Assembly: GCA_027063065.1 (NCBI GenBank)
Contig: JAMOSO010000017.1
Span: forward strand, 1 to 16,317
Origin: Planctomycetota bacterium
GTDB lineage: Bacteria > Planctomycetota > JAMOSO01
DNA length: 16,317 nt
Reading direction: 5' to 3'
Position numbers and translations under genes: made by a program
Notes under the pieces: generated by a model
The model's database searches: none
Told to the model about the DNA's origin: nothing
Seen by the model: only the letters and a program-made list of their open reading frames with translations
Shown here: positions 1-6,194 of the stretch, piece by piece
How the letters are laid out: the number at the start of each line of letters is the position of its first letter
Position numbering within the stretch: position 1 is the stretch's first letter

Positions 1-23
1 AAATTTAATTGGTTTGCTTACTG

Positions 24-1049
24 CTATTGTATTATTTTGTGTTGTAATACAAAATCAATACCTTCTATGACGTCTTTTAAATTATTTACTCGATCTAATT
101 TTGCTGATAATTTATGAACACCTTGATAACCACTTAAATATTTAATCATCTGAGGTCTAAATTTACGACATGCAGATATTTCATAAGTATTTGAATTTTT
201 GTTTTTGCGTCGACAACTATTTTTAAATTTATTTATTAATTCATTTAAATGATAAATAATAATCTCTCTACGTTGCTCATTATTTGGATGTATAAAAGAA
301 AGATTATTAAGTTTGCAAAATATTTCTTGAAAAATCCATGGATTGCCAATAGCAGCTCGTCCTATCATAACAGCATCAACTTTAGTGTGCTTAAGCATAT
401 CAATTGCATCTTGTGCGCAATTAATACCGCCATTGCCAATAACAGGTATATTCAATTGTTCTTTGATTTTTGCGATTAATTCCCAGTCGGCATTCCCTTT
501 ATGGTGATTTTCAGCATATCTCCCATGTATAGTTAAGGCTTTTCCACCATTAGACTCTACAGCATTGGCAACTTCATTTATCAAAGGAAAACCATCTTTT
601 AAGCCTATTCTAGTTTTTAAAGTTACAGGTAAATCAACAGCATCGCTGACAGCAGATATTATTTTTCCAATATTTTCTGGATTTTTCATTAAAGATGCCC
701 CTGCGCCTTTTTTCATTAATTTTGGCACTGGACATCCTGCATTAATATCTATAAGAGAGAATCTATTTAATTTTTCTATATTTATTGCTACTTCTGCCAT
801 TCTGGCGGCATCGGTGCCAAATATTTGCGCACCAACAGGTTGTTCTGACAAATCAGAAGTCAGGTATTCTAAACTTGCATTTGCTTCCCTGATTATACCT
901 TCAGAACTTATTAATTCAGATATAACTAAGCCGCAATTAAATTTACGACATATTTTTCTAAAAGGCAAATCACTAAATCCAGCCATAGGAGCCAATACTG
1001 TTGGGGTTGTTATGGTTAAATCTTTTATTGATAAAGGATATATTTTCAT
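24..1049 (-). CDS. dus: tRNA-dihydrouridine synthase, DusB/NifR3-like
   Basis: Flavin-dependent reductase that converts specific uridines in tRNA to dihydrouridine, probably in the D-loop, using NAD(P)H. The 341-aa length is normal for the family. Visible motifs are LAPMAG followed by SDLPFR (residues 19-31, FMN-barrel entry), NAGCPVPK (103-110) with C106 as the expected catalytic acid, KTRIG, TIHGR, IGNGGI and an IGRAAIGNPW phosphate-binding segment near the C-terminal side of the barrel. A C-terminal helical tRNA-recognition domain follows. The ATG overlaps the stop of the upstream maf gene in an ATGA (1046-1049), so the two are probably translationally coupled. The TAG stop lies 23 nt from the window edge. 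The family is clear; the Dus subgroup, and hence the modified position, is less certain. Confidence 0.93.
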   Translation of the reverse strand: MKIYPLSIKDLTITTPTVLAPMAGFSDLPFRKICRKFNCGLVISELISSEGIIREANASLEYLTSDLSEQPVGAQIFGTDAARMAEVAINIEKLNRFSLIDINAGCPVPKLMKKGAGASLMKNPENIGKIISAVSDAVDLPVTLKTRIGLKDGFPLINEVANAVESNGGKALTIHGRYAENHHKGNADWELIAKIKEQLNIPVIGNGGINCAQDAIDMLKHTKVDAVMIGRAAIGNPWIFQEIFCKLNNLSFIHPNNEQRREIIIYHLNELINKFKNSCRRKNKNSNTYEISACRKFRPQMIKYLSGYQGVHKLSAKLDRVNNLKDVIEGIDFVLQHKIIQ

Positions 1050-1585
1050 AAATTTAAATTTAAAATCCTATCTTTGCATAGACCCATAACAGTTGAGTGA
1101 CTACCTTCAATATCTTTTATTAACCAATCACCATGTTCGTCTATATTAAATCCACCTGCTTTATCTAATGGATTTACTTCAGCTACATATTTTTTAATAA
1201 TCTTATTGTTTAATTTTTTAAAATATAAAATTGCTGAATCACAATATATATGACTTATTTTACCATCATAGTAACCCATTGCCGTATATATTGTTAATTT
1301 ATTGTTTGAAAATGTATTTAACAAATTGATAGCTTCTAGCTTATCTTTTGGTTTGCCGATGGTTTTATTGTTGAATGCTACTACTGTATCGGCAGTGATA
1401 ATTCGATTATCTTGATTCTTATTAATACACCAATTTAATTTTAAAGAACTATTTTTAATTACAGTTGCTTTAGCATTATTTTTATCATGTATTTCATTGA
1501 CGCATGGAATTATAACTTCAAATTTGATATTTAAGTTATTTAATATTTCTTGTCTGCGGGGTGAACCTGATCCTAAAATAATCAT
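1046..1585 (-). CDS. maf: Maf/YceF-family nucleotide pyrophosphatase
   Basis: Maf proteins hydrolyse non-canonical or modified nucleoside triphosphates (dTTP/UTP or m7GTP types) to monophosphates and are linked to housecleaning and division arrest. The chosen start gives 179 aa beginning MIILGSGSPRR, which places the GSxSPRR signature (5-11) at the N-terminus as is typical. A longer in-frame ORF from 1696 would add 37 unrelated residues reaching into uvrB, so it is rejected. ADTVV (65-69) holds the catalytic Asp66, IGKPK follows at about 77, the KAGGF segment corresponds to the family KAGAYG region, and GSHSTVMGL corresponds to the family GSxxNVxGLP region. There is no Shine-Dalgarno before the ATG, and a possible promoter lies so close that the transcript could be leaderless. 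The gene is coupled to dus by ATGA. Substrate subclass is not assigned. Confidence 0.9.
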   Translation of the reverse strand: MIILGSGSPRRQEILNNLNIKFEVIIPCVNEIHDKNNAKATVIKNSSLKLNWCINKNQDNRIITADTVVAFNNKTIGKPKDKLEAINLLNTFSNNKLTIYTAMGYYDGKISHIYCDSAILYFKKLNNKIIKKYVAEVNPLDKAGGFNIDEHGDWLIKDIEGSHSTVMGLCKDRILNLNL

Positions 1586-1591
1586 AAGAAT

Positions 1592-1619
1592 ATGATATTG
1601 ACTAGGCTTTCTTTTGCAA
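1592..1619 (-). promoter_or_regulatory. possible promoter for maf-dus
   Basis: On the minus strand, TTGCAA (1619-1614) and TATCAT (1597-1592) are separated by 16 bp. The start point would fall at or next to the maf ATG at 1585, making the message leaderless. That agrees with the lack of a ribosome-binding site there. This is a by-eye match only; such matches are common in AT-rich DNA. Confidence 0.25.
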
Positions 1620-1627
1620 GCTAGAAG
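1598..1627 (+). promoter_or_regulatory. possible uvrB promoter
   Basis: TTGACT (1598-1603, five of six consensus bases) is followed after 18 bp by TAGAAG (1622-1627, four of six). It overlaps the possible divergent maf promoter inside the 63-bp intergenic region. No LexA-type GAAC-GTTC or CTG-CAG palindrome is visible, so SOS control of uvrB is not supported here. Confidence 0.35.
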
Positions 1628-1648
1628 AGTCTTTGTTATCCTTAATTT

Positions 1649-3616
1649 ATGAGTGAATTTAATCTTGTTTCTGAATATAAAATGAGTGGAGATCAACCTC
1701 AGGCAGTAAAATTATTGGTTGAATCTTTAAAAAAAGGCAATCGTTTTCAAACTCTGGAAGGTGTTACAGGTTCTGGTAAAACATTTAGTATGGCCAATAT
1801 TATTTGCCAATTAAATAAGCCAACTTTAGTATTGTCACATAATAAAACTTTAGCTGCTCAACTGTATAACGAATTAAAGTCTTTTTTTCCAAATAATGCT
1901 GTAGAATATTTTGTATCATATTATGATTATTATCAGCCAGAGGCATATATCCCTCAACGAGATTTATATATAGAAAAAGATTCGGCAATAAATGAAGCTA
2001 TTGATAGGTTGCGATTAGCTGCTACAGCATCATTGCTATCTAGGCGAGATGTTATTGTAGTTGCGTCTGTTTCTTGTATATACGGACTAGGCTCGCCAGA
2101 AGACTACGAAGATATGACTCTTTGTATTGATAAAAATATTGAAATATCACGAAATAGTATAATCAAGTCTTTAGTTGATATACAATACGAAAGAAACGAT
2201 ATCGACTTTCAGCCTGGACATTTTAGAGTTAGAGGAGATACTTTAGAGATATTCCCAGCTTACACACAAAATGCATTGCGTGTGGAAATGTTTGACGATG
2301 AGATAGAAGTGTTAGCTTGGATAAACCCCATTACAGGCAAACAAATTTCAGAGATAGAAAAAATAATTGTTTTTCCCGCTAAACATTTTGTGATCAATGA
2401 AGACAAATTAAAATTAGCCAAGCAAAGTATTTTAAAAGAGCTAGAAGAACAACTTTGTTATTTGGATATGCATGGTAAAGCTTTAGAGGCTAATAGATTA
2501 GAAAGTCGAACACGCTATGATATGGAAATGTTAGAAGAGATAGGTTATTGCAAAGGTATTGAAAATTACTCAAGGCATTTTTCTAATAAGCTAGCTGGAG
2601 AGCCTCCTGCAACATTATTAGATTTTTTTCCAAATGACTATTTAATGGTTGTAGATGAAAGTCATGTGAGTTTGCCACAAGTTAGAGGGATGTACAACGG
2701 TGATTTTGCTCGTAAATCAAACTTAGTTAATCATGGTTTTAGATTGCCATCAGCATTAGATAATCGTCCTTTAAAATTTAATGAATTTAAAAACAGAATT
2801 AATCAGGTAATAATGCTTAGTGCCACTCCATCTGAATTTGAATATCAAACTTCATCAATTATTGCTAAACAAATCATACGCCCAACAGGACTAATGGATC
2901 CTCCTGTAGAAATACGTCCTGCAAAAAGTCAAATAGTTGATGTTATGGATGAAGTAAAAAATGTGATCTCGCAAGGTCATCGTGCTTTATTAACTACTTT
3001 AACTAAAAAATTATCAGAAGATTTAACTTCATTCTTACAAGAACAAAACTTTAAAGCCGAGTATTTACATTCTGGTATTGACACTTTAGAACGTATAGAA
3101 ATATTACAAAAGCTACGTTCTGGAGAAGTTGATGTTTTAATAGGGGTTAATTTATTGCGTGAAGGATTAGATTTGCCTGAAGTTGCTTTTGTGGGTATTT
3201 TAGATGCTGATAGAGAAGGTTTTTTGCGCTCTACTACATCTTTAATTCAAACAATAGGTAGGGCAGCAAGGCATGTTGATTCAAAAGTTGTTTTATATGC
3301 GGATATTATTACAAAAAGTATAAAAGAAACGGTGGCAATAACAGCAAAACGGCGCAAAATACAAGCTATTTATAATAAACAAAATGGTATTACTCCAAAA
3401 TCTATAAAGCGTCAATTACAATTACAACTAGCAGAATTAGGTGAGGCAAAAAAAGTTGCAGAAAAACCTGTTGATTATGGAGTAATAGATTTTAAAGAGC
3501 GTCAAGATATCATCAGTTTATTAGAGGCCGAAATGTTAGAGGCTTCCAAGTCTTTGCAGTTTGAAGAAGCCGCAAAACTGCGTGATGAGATTATTAAGTT
3601 AAAATCAGATATATAA
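1649..3616 (+). CDS. uvrB: UvrABC excinuclease subunit B
   Basis: Damage-verification helicase of nucleotide excision repair. It is loaded by UvrA2, inserts its beta-hairpin between the strands, then recruits UvrC for incision. The 655-aa length is standard. Seen in order: FNLVSEYK start region, Walker A GVTGSGKT (38-45), the aromatic beta-hairpin YYDYYQPEAYIP (91-102), the DESH helicase motif II (336-339), LSATPSEFE (390-398), GVNLLREGLDLPE (499-511), QTIGRAAR motif VI (534-541), and a C-terminal UVR motif (about 620-652) for UvrC contact. The ATG at 1649 fits the family N-terminus (MSxxFxLVSEYK). No Shine-Dalgarno is visible. It is transcribed divergently from maf, and its 3' end lies 2 nt from the convergent cyclic-nucleotide-binding gene. 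Confidence 0.98.
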   Translation: MSEFNLVSEYKMSGDQPQAVKLLVESLKKGNRFQTLEGVTGSGKTFSMANIICQLNKPTLVLSHNKTLAAQLYNELKSFFPNNAVEYFVSYYDYYQPEAYIPQRDLYIEKDSAINEAIDRLRLAATASLLSRRDVIVVASVSCIYGLGSPEDYEDMTLCIDKNIEISRNSIIKSLVDIQYERNDIDFQPGHFRVRGDTLEIFPAYTQNALRVEMFDDEIEVLAWINPITGKQISEIEKIIVFPAKHFVINEDKLKLAKQSILKELEEQLCYLDMHGKALEANRLESRTRYDMEMLEEIGYCKGIENYSRHFSNKLAGEPPATLLDFFPNDYLMVVDESHVSLPQVRGMYNGDFARKSNLVNHGFRLPSALDNRPLKFNEFKNRINQVIMLSATPSEFEYQTSSIIAKQIIRPTGLMDPPVEIRPAKSQIVDVMDEVKNVISQGHRALLTTLTKKLSEDLTSFLQEQNFKAEYLHSGIDTLERIEILQKLRSGEVDVLIGVNLLREGLDLPEVAFVGILDADREGFLRSTTSLIQTIGRAARHVDSKVVLYADIITKSIKETVAITAKRRKIQAIYNKQNGITPKSIKRQLQLQLAELGEAKKVAEKPVDYGVIDFKERQDIISLLEAEMLEASKSLQFEEAAKLRDEIIKLKSDI

Positions 3617-3618
3617 TT

Positions 3619-4602
3619 TTAATTTACCAAGCGTATATAATCTGTATTGGTTTGGGCTATACGTTCGGCCAAACTGATTGCTATTTTCTCTAATAATCCA
3701 GGCATAAATGAAGTAAATTGTTCTAATTTAGTAATACATATGCTTGCTAAAGTGCAAGCAGTTTCTGTGCGAACAGTTGCACTTCGTGGTTGACTTAACA
3801 ATGACGACATTTCTCCAATAATGGAGCCTCGCTCGCCTAGGCTTGCAACGTGTCTACCGTCAACTTCGATATTAAGTTTGCCATCTAATAATATATATAA
3901 GTCTAAAGATGTTTCGCCTTGTTTGAATAATGTCTTACCTGCGGGGTATGTTTTAGTCATTCCTGATTGAGAATCATTTGTTTTGTCAAAAGCTTGGGTA
4001 ATATCTTGTTCACTAACTGTCGATGTGGATTCTTCTGATATTTTTTGATTTATTTCGTGCAGTTTCATAGCTAGATTGCGACATAGCCTTACCATAACTA
4101 AGGGTTGTGTTTTTGCTTGACCTATTAAAGATTTGCCATCAAAACTATGTACCATACAATCTGTTTTGGCAATTGCAGTTGCGCTGCGGGGTTTGGATCG
4201 TATAGCTGCCATTTCACCAATAAATGAACCTTCTTTGTTGATAGTAGCAATAATACGATTATTTATTTTTATTTCAATTTCACCATTTAAAAGTAAAAAT
4301 GCAGTATGTGTATTCTCGCCTGCTTCAAATAATACAGTGCCAGCAGGTATTTGTTTGCCAATTTTTATCACTTGCTTAGTAGCTTCTTTTTCGTAATTTG
4401 CAATATTGTCTTTAACGATTTGATTTAAATTTAGTTGAGGCTTTACTACAATAATATTACTTTGTAATAATTTAGGTATTTGGTGCAACAATTCAGAAGT
4501 TAATTTTTGACCAGCAGGTACAATAATGTTTTTACCATCTACAATATCTCTCAATATTGTTAGACCAGTAGCAAATTTTATTGGGATGTGATTAGTATGC
4601 AT
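3619..4602 (-). CDS. protein with two cyclic-nucleotide-binding domains
   Basis: A 327-aa cytosolic protein with tandem cNMP-binding (CRP/PKA-R type) beta-roll domains at about 78-190 and 212-325. Each has the PAGxxLFxxGE opening (86-95 and 220-230) and a phosphate-binding cassette with both key residues: GEM and PRSAT at E130/R139 and again at E264/R273. Both sites therefore look competent to bind cAMP or cGMP. No DNA-binding HTH, kinase or membrane segment is present, so output must go through a partner. The first 60 residues form a different small module, with DIVDGKNIIVPAGQKLT (19-35). It reminds me of short leader modules found before HD-type signalling domains; that is inference. An AAAGGGG Shine-Dalgarno lies 4-5 nt upstream of the ATG. 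The gene follows tRNA-Arg by 21 nt on the same strand and may be co-transcribed with it. Confidence 0.88.
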   Translation of the reverse strand: MHTNHIPIKFATGLTILRDIVDGKNIIVPAGQKLTSELLHQIPKLLQSNIIVVKPQLNLNQIVKDNIANYEKEATKQVIKIGKQIPAGTVLFEAGENTHTAFLLLNGEIEIKINNRIIATINKEGSFIGEMAAIRSKPRSATAIAKTDCMVHSFDGKSLIGQAKTQPLVMVRLCRNLAMKLHEINQKISEESTSTVSEQDITQAFDKTNDSQSGMTKTYPAGKTLFKQGETSLDLYILLDGKLNIEVDGRHVASLGERGSIIGEMSSLLSQPRSATVRTETACTLASICITKLEQFTSFMPGLLEKIAISLAERIAQTNTDYIRLVN

Positions 4603-4623
4603 TGTGCCCCTTTGTTAATAGAG

Positions 4624-4697
4624 TACACCCGGTAGGATTCGAACCTACAACCCTCAGGTTCGAAGCCTGATGCGCTATCCAGTTGCGCCACGGGTGC
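4624..4697 (-). tRNA. tRNA-Arg (anticodon TCG)
   Basis: A 74-nt cloverleaf. The 7-bp acceptor stem GCACCCG/CGGGTGT ends in a G1-U72 wobble, with discriminator A73. The D-arm is GCGC/GCGC. The anticodon stem is TCAGG/CCTGA with loop CTTCGAA, so the anticodon is TCG (reads CGA, and by wobble CGG). The variable loop is GGGTT and the T-arm is GTAGG-TTCGAAT-CCTAC. No CCA is encoded. Its own promoter lies just upstream. Confidence 0.97.
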
Positions 4698-4708
4698 ATG
4701 AAGTTTTT

Positions 4709-4736
4709 ATTTTACCTTTTTTTTTATCTCTATCAA
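4709..4736 (-). promoter_or_regulatory. promoter of tRNA-Arg
   Basis: On the minus strand, TTGATA (4736-4731) and TAAAAT (4714-4709) each match five of six consensus positions, with 16-bp spacing. The predicted start is near 4702, about 5 nt before the mature tRNA 5' end. This promoter could also drive the downstream cyclic-nucleotide-binding gene. Confidence 0.6.
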
Positions 4737-4785
4737 GTAAGAAAATGCATAAAAAGACTTGCTGCATATTGTGCAATTGATAAAA

Positions 4786-5382
4786 TCAAGAAAGTTTCTG
4801 CATATATAGATTTTGTTCTTTAATATATTTGATAACTGTAGGATTAAGCATATCTGTATGTTTATAAATGTCTTCTCGAATCATAGTAGAAGAAATAGCT
4901 AATGTATTTATTTTATGATAATAACTTTTTAACTTTTTTTGGATTGCAATAGGTAGTGCATAATCTATCTCTTGAGTTTCTCCAGGTCTAATAACTATCA
5001 ACGGTTCTATGATTTCAAGCAATTTACGCCATGATTTCCATGTGGAAAAAATACCAGCCATATCGTTGCCCATAATAAAAAATAATTTATCATTAGGATG
5101 TAATTTCTTAAAGTGCAAAGCGGTATTAATTGTGTAAGATGGACCTTTTGTTTGATTTTCGTAATCACTAATTTGAAATAGAGGTTCATCTTTTATGGCC
5201 AAGGAGGCCATTTTGTATCTATGTTTAAATACAGTTATTGTTTTGTTTAATTTATGCGGAGGTAAGGCTGAAGGTAAAAGAGTGACGCGATCTAATTGAC
5301 ATACTTTAGCTAACTCTTTAGCAGCATGTATGTGACCTGAATGTATGGGATCAAATGTCCCGCCTAAAAGTGCGTGTCGCAT
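4786..5382 (-). CDS. nadD: nicotinate-nucleotide adenylyltransferase
   Basis: Adenylates nicotinic acid mononucleotide with ATP to give deamido-NAD, the penultimate step of NAD synthesis. The 198-aa length is typical. Nucleotidyltransferase signatures are visible: GGTFDPIHSGH (7-17) with the HxGH-type motif at 14-17, PPHK (41-44), PSYTI (81-85), FIMGNDM (102-108, family FIIGxDxL), TWKSW (114-118) and ISSTMIR (163-169). The ATG at 5382 puts the GGTFDP motif at the usual distance from the N-terminus. No clear Shine-Dalgarno is seen. The gene is divergent from the HTH-PilZ gene across 50 bp. About 88 nt separate its stop from tRNA-Arg. It is not next to the usual obgE/rsfS partners. Confidence 0.95.
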   Translation of the reverse strand: MRHALLGGTFDPIHSGHIHAAKELAKVCQLDRVTLLPSALPPHKLNKTITVFKHRYKMASLAIKDEPLFQISDYENQTKGPSYTINTALHFKKLHPNDKLFFIMGNDMAGIFSTWKSWRKLLEIIEPLIVIRPGETQEIDYALPIAIQKKLKSYYHKINTLAISSTMIREDIYKHTDMLNPTVIKYIKEQNLYMQKLS

Positions 5383-5384
5383 AC

Positions 5385-5402
5385 ATAAATTGTTACATTT
5401 AT
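5385..5402. promoter_or_regulatory. inverted repeat in the nadD / HTH-PilZ intergenic region
   Basis: ATAAAT (5385-5390) and ATTTAT (5397-5402) form a 6-bp inverted repeat around TGTTAC, lying between divergent nadD and the HTH-PilZ regulator gene. It could be an autoregulatory operator. In AT-rich DNA an element this short can arise by chance. Confidence 0.25.
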
Positions 5403-5432
5403 ATGGTAAAAGTCCATAAAAAAGGAGAAAAA

Positions 5433-6020
5433 ATGAAAATCACTCAAGATATGATCGCGACACGTGCTGGTGTCGACCGTTCAACTGTGAGTAAAATTTT
5501 AAGTAACAATCCTAATTATCACCCAAATGAACATACAAGAGAAAAAGTTTTTAGAATTGCAGAGGAATTGGGTTATGATTTTGGAGCAATTCATAATCCA
5601 TTAAGGCGTAAATATAGTAGATTTGATGTAAATGTAGCAGTGTCTTTTAAAATTGTTTTTGAAAGTGGTGAAATATTTGATACGGGTACAGGAGTCTTAC
5701 GTAATATCTCTACTGGTGGAGCATTATTAACAGACATTAAAACCACTAAAGAGACATTGCCTATTAAATTTTTTACTATTGAGGTTGCTGTAAATGAGAT
5801 TGAGGGTTTGCAAGATATTGTTGCAGAATGTGAAGTAGTTAGATTTGGTATAGAAGGTACTAGCATATTAGCTCAAATAGGATTAAAATTTCGAAATTTA
5901 CTGCCAACAGCTCGTCAAAGGGTTAATAATTTTTTGGAAACACGTAAAACACAACGCATTGAAGAACGCATACAAAAAATGGGTAAAGCTCCAGAAGGTT
6001 CGGTTTTAGATAGGCGATAA
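5433..6020 (+). CDS. LacI-type HTH fused to a PilZ domain (putative c-di-GMP-responsive DNA-binding protein)
   Basis: A 195-aa protein. Residues 1-50 match the LacI/GalR DNA-binding head: a first helix with MIATRAGVD, the recognition helix RSTVSKIL (16-23), the NNP turn, then [16 protein letters not shown] (35-50), equivalent to the family TRERVLxAAxELGY hinge approach. The usual LacI sugar-binding domain is absent. Residues 56-170 instead form a PilZ domain with both c-di-GMP-binding motifs: RxxxR as R59-R63 in RRKYSR and (D/N)xSxxG as N91-S93-G96. The tail 171-195 is charged. An AAAGGAG Shine-Dalgarno (5421-5427) stands 5 nt before the ATG at 5433 and decides the start; an ORF extended to 5355 would reach into nadD. 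It heads a tight five-gene cluster. DNA binding and c-di-GMP binding are inferred from motifs; target genes are unknown. Confidence 0.85.
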   Translation: MKITQDMIATRAGVDRSTVSKILSNNPNYHPNEHTREKVFRIAEELGYDFGAIHNPLRRKYSRFDVNVAVSFKIVFESGEIFDTGTGVLRNISTGGALLTDIKTTKETLPIKFFTIEVAVNEIEGLQDIVAECEVVRFGIEGTSILAQIGLKFRNLLPTARQRVNNFLETRKTQRIEERIQKMGKAPEGSVLDRR

Positions 6021-6022
6021 TA

Positions 6023-6193
6023 ATGGGGAGAAAATATTTAAGTGTTATGTTTGAATGTTGTTCTGTATATCAACGCATTTATATAAATAAAGCGGAAACA
6101 GCTTATGTAGGCTGGTGTCCAAAATGTTGTAAAAAAGTATCAATAAAAATTGGTTCGAAAGGGACTAGCACAAGGCATTTTAGGGTAAGTTAA
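6023..6193 (+). CDS. small putative zinc-ribbon protein (56 aa)
   Basis: This short ORF starts 2 nt after the HTH-PilZ stop and ends 1 nt before the next ATG, which supports it as a real gene in the cluster. The product is basic, with cysteines at C12, C13, C32, C35 and C36. The pairs FECC (10-13) and WCPKCC (31-36) would make a one-zinc ribbon. The rest is short beta-strand-like sequence ending [14 protein letters not shown] (43-56). I recall small planctomycete proteins with a similar layout (Cys pair, VYxRIYxN, CPxC, IGxxGT, RxF), but cannot verify this here. No Shine-Dalgarno is visible, so translation may depend on coupling. An internal ATG at M9 (6047) would remove the first eight residues. 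Function unknown; RNA, DNA or protein binding are all possible. Confidence 0.72.
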   Translation: MGRKYLSVMFECCSVYQRIYINKAETAYVGWCPKCCKKVSIKIGSKGTSTRHFRVS

Positions 6194-6194
6194 T

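Noticed and set aside
565-1089. Plus-strand 174-aa ORF opposite dus
   Set aside because: The dus frame shows a complete family motif set; the antisense ORF has none and is a shadow.
1586-1648. LexA/SOS box before uvrB
   Set aside because: No GAAC-GTTC or CTG-CAG type palindrome is present in the gap.
1586-1696. 37-residue N-terminal extension of Maf
   Set aside because: It would put the GSxSPRR motif far from the N-terminus and overlap uvrB; the ATG at 1585 fits the family.
4698-4785. Intrinsic terminator between nadD and tRNA-Arg
   Set aside because: The T-run lies on the plus strand (4717-4725) and reads as A on the transcribed minus strand; no GC-rich hairpin precedes a minus-strand U-run.
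5355-5432. 26-residue extension of the HTH-PilZ protein
   Set aside because: It reaches into nadD and ignores the strong AAAGGAG site before 5433.
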